Below, piece after piece: positions 9,947 through 19,094 of a stretch of DNA of 64,000 nucleotides. How positions within the stretch are numbered: position 1 is the stretch's first letter; each line of letters opens with the position of its first letter. A program made the translations under genes and the position numbers. This stretch comes from an uncultured Bacteroides sp. (GTDB lineage Bacteria; Bacteroidota; Bacteroidia; Bacteroidales; Bacteroidaceae), in contig NZ_OY781099.1 of the NCBI RefSeq assembly GCF_963676325.1, positions 2,542,001 through 2,606,000 on the forward strand, in the 5' to 3' direction. The notes under the pieces were generated by a model. It did not search any database. It worked only from the letters and a program-made list of their open reading frames with translations, and was not told where the DNA came from.

Positions 9947-11140
9947 ATGAAAAGATTAACAATTTTAGCTGCAGGGCTGCTAATGTGCGTAATGACTTTT
10001 GCGCAACAAGCCCTTTGGGGAGTACCACAGGTTATCTCTCCTGAAATTCACGACAACAACACTGTTACTTTCCGACTGAAGGCTCCTAAGGCGGTAAAAG
10101 TACAAGTTACGGGAGATTTTCTTCCTACACAGAAAATGAAGACTCCTTACGGAGAATTTGATGCACCTGGCTTTGCTGATTTAACGGAAGGAAAAGATGG
10201 AATATGGGAATATACCACTTCTAATCAATTAAAACCGGAACTTTACAGTTATTCACTTATTGTAGACGGGCTGAGAACTATCGATCCGAATAATGTATAT
10301 CTTAACCGTGATGTCGCTTCTATTACTAATATATTCATCATCGGTGGCGAACGTGCCGATTTATATAAAGTAAACAAAGTACCTCACGGAACCGTATCCC
10401 GCATTTGGTACAATAGTCCTACGCTGGGCATGGAGCGTCGCATGACGGTTTACACTCCAGCCGGATACGAAACCAGTGGAAAGCGTTATCCTGTTTTTTA
10501 TCTGCTGCATGGTATGGGTGGTGACGAAGAAGCCTGGGTAGCTCTTGGACGCACTGCACAGATTCTTGATAATCTTATTGCAAAAGGTAAAGCAAAACCT
10601 ATGATTATAGTCATGACAAACGGTAATGCCTCTCAGGAAGCCGCACCCGGAGAATCTTCTCTCGGTCTCGTTCCTCCTAATACACAATTACCCAAAACTA
10701 TGGAAGGTTCTTTCGAAATGGCTTTTCCAGATGTAGTAAAATTCGTCGATAATAATTATCGCACCATTAAAAGTAAATCGGGTCGTGCCATCGCTGGTCT
10801 TTCAATGGGAGGTTTTCACTCCATGCATATCTCCAAACAATTCCCCGATCTGTTCAATTATGTAGGTTTGTTCTCTGCAGCCATTTTACCAAACAAAGAT
10901 GTGAAAGCTCCTATCTATCAAGACCTTGAAGGTAAATTAAAAGTTCAGTTTTCCAAAAAACCGGCTCTTTACTGGATCGCTATCGGCAAAGCCGACTTCC
11001 TATATAAGGCTAATGAAGATTATCGCAAACTTTTGGATGAAAAAGGATACAAATATACTTATTACGAAACAGGTGAAGGACATATTTGGAAAAACTGGCG
11101 CATATATCTTACAGAATTTGCTCCTTTATTATTCAAATAA
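9947..11140 (+). CDS. CBM48-like/esterase D fusion, feruloyl- or acetyl-esterase type (PUL 1)
   Basis: A secreted esterase expected to strip phenolic or acetyl esters from plant polysaccharide fragments. The 397-residue product has a signal peptide (ending TFAQ). An N-terminal E-set/CBM48-like domain at about 30-125 shows VTFRLKAPKAVKVQVTGDF, a WEYTT strand and YSLIVDG. A putative-esterase alpha/beta-hydrolase domain (about 145-397) contains YPVFYLLHGMGGDEEAW, the nucleophile elbow GLSMG with Ser286, and a C-terminal GEGHIWKNWR supplying His. This domain order is known from Bacteroidetes xylan esterases of the Fae/XynZ type. It lies 39 bp after the lipoprotein gene and 17 bp before a GH3 gene. 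Confidence 0.88.
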   Translation: MKRLTILAAGLLMCVMTFAQQALWGVPQVISPEIHDNNTVTFRLKAPKAVKVQVTGDFLPTQKMKTPYGEFDAPGFADLTEGKDGIWEYTTSNQLKPELYSYSLIVDGLRTIDPNNVYLNRDVASITNIFIIGGERADLYKVNKVPHGTVSRIWYNSPTLGMERRMTVYTPAGYETSGKRYPVFYLLHGMGGDEEAWVALGRTAQILDNLIAKGKAKPMIIVMTNGNASQEAAPGESSLGLVPPNTQLPKTMEGSFEMAFPDVVKFVDNNYRTIKSKSGRAIAGLSMGGFHSMHISKQFPDLFNYVGLFSAAILPNKDVKAPIYQDLEGKLKVQFSKKPALYWIAIGKADFLYKANEDYRKLLDEKGYKYTYYETGEGHIWKNWRIYLTEFAPLLFK

Positions 11141-11157
11141 TATCTAAGGAATTTATC

Positions 11158-13497
11158 ATGAAGAAACACATAATTAGCACGATTCTTATTTCCGGCACAT
11201 TAGTAGCCTGCAGCCCCGGCACTCCCAGGTTAGGGAAATCTTCCATTGACGATGTGATTGCTGCCATGACCCTCGAAGAAAAAGCGCATCTGGTAGTAGG
11301 TACTGGTATGGAAGGATTTTCCGGTGACAGCGCAGTTGTCGGTGAAACAAAAAGTTTAGTTCCCGGTGCAGCGGGAACTACTTATCCAATTCATCGGTTA
11401 GGCATTCCCGCAGTAGTACTGGCAGATGGACCTGCCGGACTCCGCATAAATCCTAAACGCCAGGGAGACAGCGCAACTTACTATTGTACCCACTTTCCTA
11501 TCGGAACGTTGCTGGCTTCTACATGGAATCAGGAATTAGTACAGCAAGTTGGTTCGGCTATCGGAAATGAAGTCCTGGAGTATGGCGCAGACGTGCTCCT
11601 GGCACCTGCTATGAACATACACCGCAATCCGTTGTGCGGACGAAATTTCGAGTACTATTCTGAAGATCCGGTAGTTGCCGGAAAAATTGCAGCCTCGTAT
11701 GTAAAAGGAGTACAAAGCAATGGCGTAGGAACCTCCATCAAACATTTTGCAGCAAATAATCAGGAAAGTAACCGTATGGCAACCGATGCTCGTGTCTCTC
11801 CCCGTGCCTTGCGTGAAATTTATCTGAAAGGTTTCGAGATTGCCGTGAAAGAAGCTGAACCATGGACCGTAATGTCTTCCTACAATTATCTGAACGGCAT
11901 CTATACCTCCGAGAATCTTGAATTACTAACCACCCTCCTTCGTAATGAATGGGGCTATAAAGGAATGGTTATGACGGACTGGTTCGGCGGTAAGAATGCT
12001 ATTGCACAAATGCTGGCTGGTAACGATTTGCTGGAACCGGGAACTCCCAAACAACTGGAAATGATTATCAACGGAGTAAAACAAGGTAAACTCAGTGAAT
12101 CTGTATTAAACCGTAATGTAAGGCGCATTCTAGAGATGATTATCAAAACTCCGCGCTTCAAAGGATATCAATATTCCAATAAGCCCGATCTGAAAGCACA
12201 TGCAGCCGTTACCCGCCAGTCGGCAACAGAAGGTATGGTCTTATTGAAAAACGATAATAAAGCATTACCGTTCTCTGCTGATGTAAAAAATGTGGCATTG
12301 TTTGGATGTACGTCTTATGACTTTATTGCCGGTGGCACTGGTTCGGGTAATGTAAACCGGGCATATACAGTTTCTTTATTAGAGGGATTAAAAAACGCTG
12401 GGTACATCATTGACAATACGTTGAAAGTTGCGTATGAGGAACACATTGCTGACGAGAATAAGCGTAACACTCCCGATAAGTCCAACAAGTATGCAACCTT
12501 TATGCCTCTGCCACGTCCTACGGAAAAGATATTTTCTCAGCAAATGCTGAAAGAACAGGCAGCAAAATCGGATGTTGCCCTTATCACGCTGGGACGTACC
12601 TCAGGCGAATTTCTCGATCGTAAACAAAACGATTTTAATCTGAGCAAAGAAGAGCAACAGATGCTAAAAGACATCTGTGAGGCATTCCATGCTGCAGGTA
12701 AAAAAGTTGTGATAGTGCTAAACATTGGTGGTGTAATCGAAACAGCTTCCTGGAAAGAGGTACCCGATGCTATTCTGCTTGCATGGCAGGCTGGTCAGGA
12801 AGGTGGAAACAGCGTTGCCGATGTATTGAGTGGCAAAACATCTCCTTCAGGTAAACTACCGATGACTTTCCCTATAAAGTTTGAAGATGCGGCTTCTTCT
12901 GCCAATTTTCCTACAGAGGGTAAAATGAGCAGTATGGATTTCACAAACCACGGTAAAAAGAAATCAGAAGTAAAACTGTGGGACTATTCGGATTACGAAG
13001 AAAATATCTATGTTGGCTACCGCTACTTTGACAGCTTCAACAAAGAGGTTTCTTATCCGTTTGGTTACGGATTGTCTTACACAACATTCCAGTATACAAA
13101 TCCAACCCTCAAAACTGAAAACAATGTCTATACAGTTACAGTAAACGTAAAAAACACAGGTCAGGTTGCCGGCAAAGAAATTGTAGAACTCTATGTTTCC
13201 GCCCCAGTTAATGCAAAGTTGCCAAAACCGGAAAAAGAACTGAAAGCGTTTGCCAAAACCAAAGAGTTGAAGCCGGGAGAAACAGTTGTTGTTTCGTTGA
13301 AATTAAATGCCACAGATCTGGCATCATATAGCGAAAAGGAATCGGCATGGGTAGTAGATGAAGGATCATATAAGTTTTTAATCGGTGCTTCCTCACGTGA
13401 CATCAAAGCCACCCTGAAAACAAATCTGTCTGCATCTTCTCAAAAAATGCATAACATACTGAATTTGCAAAAGCCAATAAACATTTTAGAGAAATAA
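11158..13497 (+). CDS. Glycoside hydrolase family 3 lipoprotein (beta-glucosidase/xylosidase type)
   Basis: An exo-acting retaining enzyme that would release terminal beta-linked glucose or xylose from oligosaccharides. I start it at 11158 (MKKHIISTILI) because this ATG gives a clean lipoprotein signal with lipobox LVAC. The in-frame ATG at 11086 lies inside the upstream esterase gene and would bury the signal. The 779-residue protein has the GH3 N-terminal barrel (VLADGPAGLR, IKHFAANNQESNR), the nucleophile Asp274 in VMTDWFGG, the GH3 C-terminal domain (WQAGQEGGNSVADVLSG) and a terminal Fn3-like domain (VKNTGQVAGKEIVELYV). Substrate specificity between glucoside and xyloside is not readable here. 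Confidence 0.92.
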   Translation: MKKHIISTILISGTLVACSPGTPRLGKSSIDDVIAAMTLEEKAHLVVGTGMEGFSGDSAVVGETKSLVPGAAGTTYPIHRLGIPAVVLADGPAGLRINPKRQGDSATYYCTHFPIGTLLASTWNQELVQQVGSAIGNEVLEYGADVLLAPAMNIHRNPLCGRNFEYYSEDPVVAGKIAASYVKGVQSNGVGTSIKHFAANNQESNRMATDARVSPRALREIYLKGFEIAVKEAEPWTVMSSYNYLNGIYTSENLELLTTLLRNEWGYKGMVMTDWFGGKNAIAQMLAGNDLLEPGTPKQLEMIINGVKQGKLSESVLNRNVRRILEMIIKTPRFKGYQYSNKPDLKAHAAVTRQSATEGMVLLKNDNKALPFSADVKNVALFGCTSYDFIAGGTGSGNVNRAYTVSLLEGLKNAGYIIDNTLKVAYEEHIADENKRNTPDKSNKYATFMPLPRPTEKIFSQQMLKEQAAKSDVALITLGRTSGEFLDRKQNDFNLSKEEQQMLKDICEAFHAAGKKVVIVLNIGGVIETASWKEVPDAILLAWQAGQEGGNSVADVLSGKTSPSGKLPMTFPIKFEDAASSANFPTEGKMSSMDFTNHGKKKSEVKLWDYSDYEENIYVGYRYFDSFNKEVSYPFGYGLSYTTFQYTNPTLKTENNVYTVTVNVKNTGQVAGKEIVELYVSAPVNAKLPKPEKELKAFAKTKELKPGETVVVSLKLNATDLASYSEKESAWVVDEGSYKFLIGASSRDIKATLKTNLSASSQKMHNILNLQKPINILEK

Positions 13498-13504
13498 TAT
13501 TTCT

Positions 13505-13574
13505 GTCATAAAGGACACAGTGTATCACAAAAAGAAAAAATTGTATACTTACTGTGTCCTTCGTGACGTTTTTT
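13505..13574 (+). terminator. Long intrinsic terminator-like hairpin between the two GH3 genes
   Basis: The outer stem pairs 13505-13521 with 13551-13567 (core AAGGACACAGT / ACTGTGTCCTT, one mismatch and one wobble pair). An inner stem continues as GTATcACAA / TTGTATAC, and six T residues follow at 13569-13574. It is strong enough to end or attenuate the PUL 1 transcript before the second GH3. Confidence 0.75.
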
Positions 13575-13620
13575 CTATATTTGTCTGTCTTAAACAAATA
13601 ATTACATTAAAATCAATATC

Positions 13621-16101
13621 ATGAAAAAAATTCTCTTTTCACTGCTTGCTGCCGGGAGTATCCTCACCGCTTCGGCACAAACTGTTAAAACCGCCATTCC
13701 CAGGGATCCGAAGATTGAACAGCAAGTAGAAACGTTGCTAAAAAAAATGACTCTTGAGGAGAAAATTGGTCAGATGACCGAGCTCACTATCGATATTCTG
13801 GCTAAACGGACTAACCCGTTCGAGGGAATGAATCTGCAGAATCCCAAAGTGGACGATTTGAAAAAGATACTGAAGAAATATAACCTGGAGAAAAAGTTCG
13901 ACTTATCCAAGGGCATGCCTAACAAAGAAAACATGATGAGTATTTACATGGCCATCATGGAGATAGAGAATAAAAAAGGGTTTCAGATTGACGAAGCTCT
14001 GCTCGACAGTGTGATAGGCAAATATAAGGTTGGCTCTATCCTGAATGTACCTAACAGTCTGGCGCAAACAAAAGAGGCCTGGGAAGCTATTATCCGGAAG
14101 ATACAGGATAAATCGATGAAAACTATCGGCATTCCCTGCATCTATGGTGTAGACCAGATTCATGGCACTACTTATACTCAGGGGGGTACTTTCTTCCCGC
14201 AAGGTATCAACATGGCGGCTACGTTCAACCGCTCGCTGGTACGCAAAGGGTCCACCATCTCTGCCTATGAAACCAAAGCCGGAAGTATTCCATGGACCTA
14301 CGCTCCTGTTCTCGACCTCGGACGTGATGCCCGCTGGCCTCGTATGTGGGAGAATTATGGAGAAGATTGCTATGTCAATGCCGAAATGGGACGCGAATCT
14401 ATTCTGGGTTTCCAGGGTGAAGATCCAAACCACATTGATAACAATCACGTTGCTGCCTGCTTAAAGCACTATATGGGTTACGGTGTTCCTGTTTCCGGTA
14501 AGGACCGCACACCATCTTCCATCACACTACAGGATATGCGCGAGAAGCACTTCGCTCCTTTTCTCGAAGGTATCAAGGCGGGTGCATTGTCTGTCATGGT
14601 CAATTCGGCAAGTAACAACGGTCTCCCCTTCCATGCCAACTACGAACTGCTCACAAAATGGTTGAAGGAAGATCTTCAATGGGACGGTATGATTGTAACC
14701 GACTGGGCCGATATCAACAACCTTTATTCTCGTGATAAGATTGCATCCAGCAAAAAAGAGGCTATCAAGCTGGCTATCAATGCCGGTATCGACATGTCCA
14801 TGGTACCTTACGAATGGAGCTTCTGTACTTACCTCAAGGAACTGGTACAGGAAAACGAAGTGCCTATGAGTCGCATTGACGATGCCGTACGACGCGTACT
14901 GCGTATGAAGTACCGTCTGGGACTATTCGATAAACCTGTTTATAACAATAAAGATTTTCCTTTGTTCGGAAGTAAAGAGCATGCTGATGCTGCCTTGCAG
15001 GCTGCCCAGGAATCGCTTGTTTTACTAAAGAACACTGATCGTATCTTACCTTTAAGCACAGGAAAGAAATTACTGGTAACCGGACCAAATGCCAACTCCA
15101 TGCGTACCCTCAACGGAGGCTGGTCGTACTCCTGGCAGGGCGACAAAGCAGATATGTGTGCCACTCAGTACAACACAATCCTTGAAGCACTCACTAATAA
15201 ATTCGGTAAAGATGAGGTGATTTACGAACCGGGAGTAACCTATAAACAGGGTGGTCTCTACTGGGAAGAAAATGCTCCCGAAATTGATAAGGCTGTTGCC
15301 AGTGCTGCCAATGCTGATTATATCATTGCTTGCATCGGCGAAAATTCATACTGTGAAACTCCGGGCAATCTCACAAATCTGTCTCTTTCAAAGAATCAGC
15401 TCGACCTCGTTAAGGCGCTTGCCAAGACTGGCAAACCGGTTATTCTGATCCTGAACGAAGGTCGTCCACGCATCTTAAACGAAATTGAACCTCTCACAAA
15501 AGCTGTGGTAAACATCATGTTGCCGGGTAATTATGGTGCCGATGCTCTGGCTAATCTCTTAACCGGTAATGTTAATTTCAGCGGAAAGATGCCTTATACT
15601 TATCCAAAGGATATCAATTCATTGTTTACGTACGACTATAAGCCTTGTGAGGACCTGGATAAAATGGAAGGTGCTTACAATTACGATGCGGTGATGTCTG
15701 TTCAATGGCCTTTCGGATACGGATTGAGCTACACCACCTTTAGTTACAGTAACCTGAAGACTGACAAATCTTCTTTTACTGCCGATGATGTGCTTACCTT
15801 CAGTGTAGATGTTACAAATACCGGCAAATATGTGGGTAAGGAAAGTGTACTGTTGTTCAGCAGTGACCTCGTAGCTTCTCTTACTCCTGATATCCGTCGC
15901 CTGCGTGCTTTCGATAAAGTTGATCTGCAACCCGGAGAGACTAAAACGGTTACTTTCAAGGTAAAAGCTTCCGATCTGGCTTTCGTTGGCTATGATGGTA
16001 AGTGGATTCTGGAGAAAGGTGATTTCCGTATTCAAACGGGTAATCAAACATTGACTGTTTCTTGTCGTGAAAGTCGGAAGTGGGGTACTCCTAATAAATA
16101 A
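13621..16101 (+). CDS. Glycoside hydrolase family 3 enzyme, periplasmic (beta-glucosidase type)
   Basis: A second GH3 exo-beta-glycosidase of 826 residues, with an SPI-type signal peptide ending TASAQ rather than a lipobox. It is therefore probably periplasmic, finishing hydrolysis of imported oligosaccharides. Features are MTLEEKIGQMT, an insert of about 75 residues between this and IPCIYGVDQIHG, GRDARWPRMWENYGED, CLKHYMGYG, the nucleophile Asp361 in IVTDWADI, the C-terminal domain with MLPGNYGADALANLLTG, and a terminal Fn3-like domain. It is separated from the previous GH3 by the hairpin at 13505-13574 and has locally higher G+C in the first two thirds. It may have its own promoter or be read through at lower level. 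Confidence 0.92.
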   Translation: MKKILFSLLAAGSILTASAQTVKTAIPRDPKIEQQVETLLKKMTLEEKIGQMTELTIDILAKRTNPFEGMNLQNPKVDDLKKILKKYNLEKKFDLSKGMPNKENMMSIYMAIMEIENKKGFQIDEALLDSVIGKYKVGSILNVPNSLAQTKEAWEAIIRKIQDKSMKTIGIPCIYGVDQIHGTTYTQGGTFFPQGINMAATFNRSLVRKGSTISAYETKAGSIPWTYAPVLDLGRDARWPRMWENYGEDCYVNAEMGRESILGFQGEDPNHIDNNHVAACLKHYMGYGVPVSGKDRTPSSITLQDMREKHFAPFLEGIKAGALSVMVNSASNNGLPFHANYELLTKWLKEDLQWDGMIVTDWADINNLYSRDKIASSKKEAIKLAINAGIDMSMVPYEWSFCTYLKELVQENEVPMSRIDDAVRRVLRMKYRLGLFDKPVYNNKDFPLFGSKEHADAALQAAQESLVLLKNTDRILPLSTGKKLLVTGPNANSMRTLNGGWSYSWQGDKADMCATQYNTILEALTNKFGKDEVIYEPGVTYKQGGLYWEENAPEIDKAVASAANADYIIACIGENSYCETPGNLTNLSLSKNQLDLVKALAKTGKPVILILNEGRPRILNEIEPLTKAVVNIMLPGNYGADALANLLTGNVNFSGKMPYTYPKDINSLFTYDYKPCEDLDKMEGAYNYDAVMSVQWPFGYGLSYTTFSYSNLKTDKSSFTADDVLTFSVDVTNTGKYVGKESVLLFSSDLVASLTPDIRRLRAFDKVDLQPGETKTVTFKVKASDLAFVGYDGKWILEKGDFRIQTGNQTLTVSCRESRKWGTPNK

Positions 16102-16179
16102 CTGCCCTTTTCTTTTCCCTTGACGGAAAAGAAACAAAAGGTCAAGGCTGCACGAATTTTACTAAAATAAGGGAATGTA
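16102..16179. repeat. Dispersed repeat copy 1, left part (interrupted by the IS3 element)
   Basis: This holds the palindrome CTTTTCC-CTTGAC-GGAAAAG (16112-16131), the word CAAGGCTGCACGAATTTTAC and the left arm of a larger palindrome that resumes at 19569. It ends with the GTA target duplication at 16177-16179. The same ordered words recur near 20.1, 21.6 and 21.9 kb. Confidence 0.75.
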
Positions 16180-16227
16180 TGACTAGTCCTAAATAACCGT
16201 TACAGGTTTATGTGACAAAAATATAAA

Positions 16228-18140
16228 ATCGAGTAGGAGGAAAATGAAATAGTTTCCTCCTATTTCATTTTCCGACCTCTCACACCACCGTACGTGCGGT
16301 TCCGCATACGGCGGTTCCTTATTTACGATACATTTTACTGTAATAATCCAACATCATTGGATAACCTGCATTTCGCAATTTATCTGTATCAATTGCACAG
16401 CTAAGAATCGGGCTGCCAGCTATTCGCCAGTAACCTTTCACATATCCCCATTTCTGAGCATGCCATCTATCAATACCGCAACGCAATAGATTGGTTATAC
16501 GAGTACTGACATTCTTCCAACTTTTCCATATACACATACGAAGCCGGCGACGGAGCCATTGATCTATCCTCTTCAGATGATTTTGCATGTCTGCAAGTTT
16601 GAAGTATTCAATCCAGCCACGAATGAATTGATGAAGTTCGTATTTGCGTTTATTGTATCCCATGCCATTACTGCGACCTGTCAGCTCTTTCAAACGAACT
16701 TTCAGTTTCATGTAACTTTTGGAGTGTACAGATAAGCGAAATCCTCCTTTGCTATTATAAAAGGAGTAACCTAAGAACTTCATGCCCCGCACATATCCTG
16801 CTTTCGTTTTCTCTCGGTTTACCCTCAGGAAGAGGGTTTCTTCGATAAAACAAATGATGTGCTTCATCGTACGACTGGCAGAGCGTTTACTTTTGCAAAA
16901 TATCATGCAATCATCTGCATAGCGGACAAATGGATGTCCTCGGCGTTCCAGCTCTTTATCCAGTTCATTGAGCATTATATTGCTCAGTAGCGGACTAAGG
17001 GGACCACCTTGAGGAACTCCCCGACTGCTTTCCTCAAATTTATGACCAATTATAATTCCCGCGCGGAGATATTTATGGATAAGAGAAATCACTCGCCCAT
17101 CTTTTATCCTGCGGGAAAGAATTTCTATCAGCTTGCTTTGGTTGACCGTGTCGAAAAACTTCTCCAGATCTAAATCTACCGCATATTTATTGCCTGCATT
17201 AATATAGTTCTGGGCTGTTCGCAGCGCTTTATGCGCACTGCGTTTCGGACGAAAACCGAAGCTGTTGTTACTGAATTCCCGTTCATAAATCGGAGACAAA
17301 ACTTGTGATATGGCTTGCTGGATAAGACGGTCAACTACGGTAGGGATACCAAGCTGGCGCTTCTTGCCATTCTCCTTAGGGATTTCTACCCTACGGACTG
17401 GATTAGGATGGTAATTACCATCCATTAAAGATGTTACCAGTTCATCTTTATGGAGTTTCAGAAACGGAAGAAGTTCTTCCGTTTCCATCTTATCGACACC
17501 TCCACTGCCACCATTCGACACTACCTGTTTATAAGCCTTGTTCAAATTGGCAGGCGACAAGATACGTTCCAGTAAATCATATTTTGTAAAATGCACTTCC
17601 GTGAGGTTGTTTTCAGTAATCCCTATAAAAGTCTGCACTCCCGCATAGCCTTCGGATTCCGTCCTATTCTTTTGCGGGCAGCTATCATTCACTGCTGATA
17701 TTTTCTGCATTCTTCCCTTCATAAGGTTACATTCATTTACTTCTCACTTAGATAAGGTTCAGACCTTCCCCGAGTAGTCGATTTAAATCGGGTACTATGT
17801 CCTCGGCTGACTTCTCACGACAATTGTTATCCGCGTTTCTGAAAAAAAACATCCACACGTCCGTGAGATATCCCCAGTTATTAACTACTACTTTCTTCCC
17901 ATATATCTGCCGGATTTACTCGCATACATCTATATAGCACAGGACCTTGTTTTAATTAGCAAACTCATCCATGTATTTTGAGCCTTATATCCGGTTTCTG
18001 TTCGTCAGACCGGGAATTTGCCGCAGGCTTCCTTCAGATTCCACTTCGCAATGGACACCCTTGCCGTAAGCTAACACTTCCAGCTATAATGGCGTGTTCG
18101 GGACTTGCACCCTAAAGTAAATAGTTCGTGCTGGGCGAAC
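16228..18140 (-). ncRNA. Group II intron (ribozyme) with encoded maturase
   Basis: On the minus strand the 3' part shows a domain V-like hairpin (about 16318 down to 16283: GGAACCGCCGTATGCGG then CCGCACGTACGGTGG). A domain VI hairpin follows (stem AAAATGAAATAG / CTATTTCATTTT), ending at a CTACTCGAT motif (16236-16228). The upstream 400 bases before the maturase (GGGTGCAAGTCCCG, GAAGTGTTAGCTTACGGCAAGG, GAATCTGAAGGAAGCC) match what I know of domain I in this intron type. The 5' end is not certain; GTTCG beginning at 18140 is the best candidate. Orientation is the same as the host IS, so splicing would restore the IS transcript. Confidence 0.8.
16319..17722 (-). CDS. ltrA: Group II intron reverse transcriptase/maturase
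   Basis: A multifunctional protein that helps the intron RNA splice and copies it into DNA targets. The 467-residue product carries the reverse transcriptase domain (about 80-330), with GGVDKME, PVRRVEIPKENGKKR, SFGFRPKRSAHKAL, DLEKFFDTV, the QGGPLSPLLSNI block and the catalytic YADD at 268-271. The maturase X/thumb domain follows (about 350-460; IRGWIEYFKLADM, WGYVKGYWRIAGSPIL). No HNH endonuclease motif follows. The frame is intact, and the gene ends at the edge of intron domain V, as is normal for domain IV-encoded proteins. Confidence 0.95.
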   Translation of the reverse strand: MKGRMQKISAVNDSCPQKNRTESEGYAGVQTFIGITENNLTEVHFTKYDLLERILSPANLNKAYKQVVSNGGSGGVDKMETEELLPFLKLHKDELVTSLMDGNYHPNPVRRVEIPKENGKKRQLGIPTVVDRLIQQAISQVLSPIYEREFSNNSFGFRPKRSAHKALRTAQNYINAGNKYAVDLDLEKFFDTVNQSKLIEILSRRIKDGRVISLIHKYLRAGIIIGHKFEESSRGVPQGGPLSPLLSNIMLNELDKELERRGHPFVRYADDCMIFCKSKRSASRTMKHIICFIEETLFLRVNREKTKAGYVRGMKFLGYSFYNSKGGFRLSVHSKSYMKLKVRLKELTGRSNGMGYNKRKYELHQFIRGWIEYFKLADMQNHLKRIDQWLRRRLRMCIWKSWKNVSTRITNLLRCGIDRWHAQKWGYVKGYWRIAGSPILSCAIDTDKLRNAGYPMMLDYYSKMYRK

Positions 18141-18146
18141 TAATAG

Positions 18147-18179
18147 CAGATCGTTGCAAGTTTTTCTTGTAGCGATCTG
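18147..18179 (-). terminator. Hairpin directly 5' of the group II intron
   Basis: CAGATCG and CGATCTG arms (with an inner CAAG / CTTG pairing) form a stem-loop downstream of orfB on the minus strand. The T-rich TTTATATTTTTG that could complete a terminator now lies on the far side of the intron, next to 16228. This looks like the transposase terminator or a terminal hairpin of the IS, split by intron insertion. Confidence 0.55.
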
Positions 18180-18210
18180 TTTTTTTTATAAAACTCCGCT
18201 CGGGGAACGC

Positions 18211-19080
18211 CTAGTGGCAAGGGGCGGGAGCACCCGTCCCGACGAGCGAAGAATTTTTCTTCTTTAAAGAATTATATGTTCTTATAATCACATTACTTTG
18301 TTTATGCATCCATTCCGGAGTATTCATGTAACAAGAATAATGTGGTCTTTCCCTATTGTATATCCTGATCGCATCCTTAACTATAGCTTTCATTGTTCCA
18401 CAATTTACGTTGTATCTCTCCAAAGAGAATTCATCTTTAAATATTCCATTAACCCTCTCAGCAACAGCGTTAGCATAAGGATCATAAGATTCTGTCATAC
18501 TGGTATTAATTTTGTTTTTAGATAAAACCTGTTGATACTCATCACAACAATATTGTATTCCTCTATCCGAATGATGAATTAATGGCTCTTTATACATCCT
18601 CTGCTTTATTGCCATACTTAAAGCTCTTATAGAACCTTCAGCACTTAAGCTATTTGACAGGTCAAAGCCTACGATTTTCTTTGAATATGCATCAGTAACT
18701 AAAGCCAGGTAAGTTTTCCTGTTTCGATTACCAATATAAGTAATGTCTGAAACCCAGACTTGTTCAGGTCTTACAATAGATAAATTCTCTATAAGATTTT
18801 TATGTTTGTGGAAACGATGATAGGAATTGGTTGTTGTCCGATAATTGCGATATGGTTTTATAGTCAAATGATTAGCTTTTAAAATAGAAAGAAATCTATC
18901 TCGCCCTACTTTAAGCTCTTGTAATGGAGCATGAAGTAGATGATACATCTTACGCATGCCAATACGAGGCATGCGTTGTCGAATAGAACTTACTAATTCA
19001 ACAACTCTTAATGCTATATCCTGACGTTTGGATTTAGACCATTTTCGTCTATAGTAGTTTTGTCTGCTTATCCCGAGCAA
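18211..19080 (-). CDS. IS3-family transposase catalytic subunit (OrfB)
   Basis: A DDE integrase-type transposase (rve domain). In 289 residues it shows an HTH_21-like N-terminus (RQNYYRRKW, RMPRIGMRKMYHLL) and the catalytic core with Asp in WVSDITYIG, Asp in HHSDRGIQYCCDEY and Glu in AVAERVNGIFKDEF. The first usable codon is TTG at 19080. The frame remains open further upstream through RFIREKEETISSTCGL, overlapping the end of orfA. The normal product is therefore probably an OrfAB fusion made by -1 frameshifting at the AGAAAAGG stretch near 19107-19114. It looks intact. Confidence 0.92.
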   Translation of the reverse strand: MLGISRQNYYRRKWSKSKRQDIALRVVELVSSIRQRMPRIGMRKMYHLLHAPLQELKVGRDRFLSILKANHLTIKPYRNYRTTTNSYHRFHKHKNLIENLSIVRPEQVWVSDITYIGNRNRKTYLALVTDAYSKKIVGFDLSNSLSAEGSIRALSMAIKQRMYKEPLIHHSDRGIQYCCDEYQQVLSKNKINTSMTESYDPYANAVAERVNGIFKDEFSLERYNVNCGTMKAIVKDAIRIYNRERPHYSCYMNTPEWMHKQSNVIIRTYNSLKKKNSSLVGTGAPAPCH

Positions 19081-19094
19081 TCCACAGGTAGAAC

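Noticed and set aside
11086..11157. Upstream in-frame ATG as start of the first GH3
   Set aside because: It lies inside the upstream esterase gene and would put 24 residues before a clear lipoprotein signal at 11158.
13903..14448. A 181-codon open frame on the minus strand inside the second GH3
   Set aside because: It is antisense to a strongly conserved GH3 gene and has no family-like motifs; a shadow of codon bias in the real gene.
15619..16137. A 172-codon minus-strand open frame over the GH3 3' end
   Set aside because: It runs antisense through the Fn3-like domain of the GH3 and into the palindromic repeat; no recognisable protein features.
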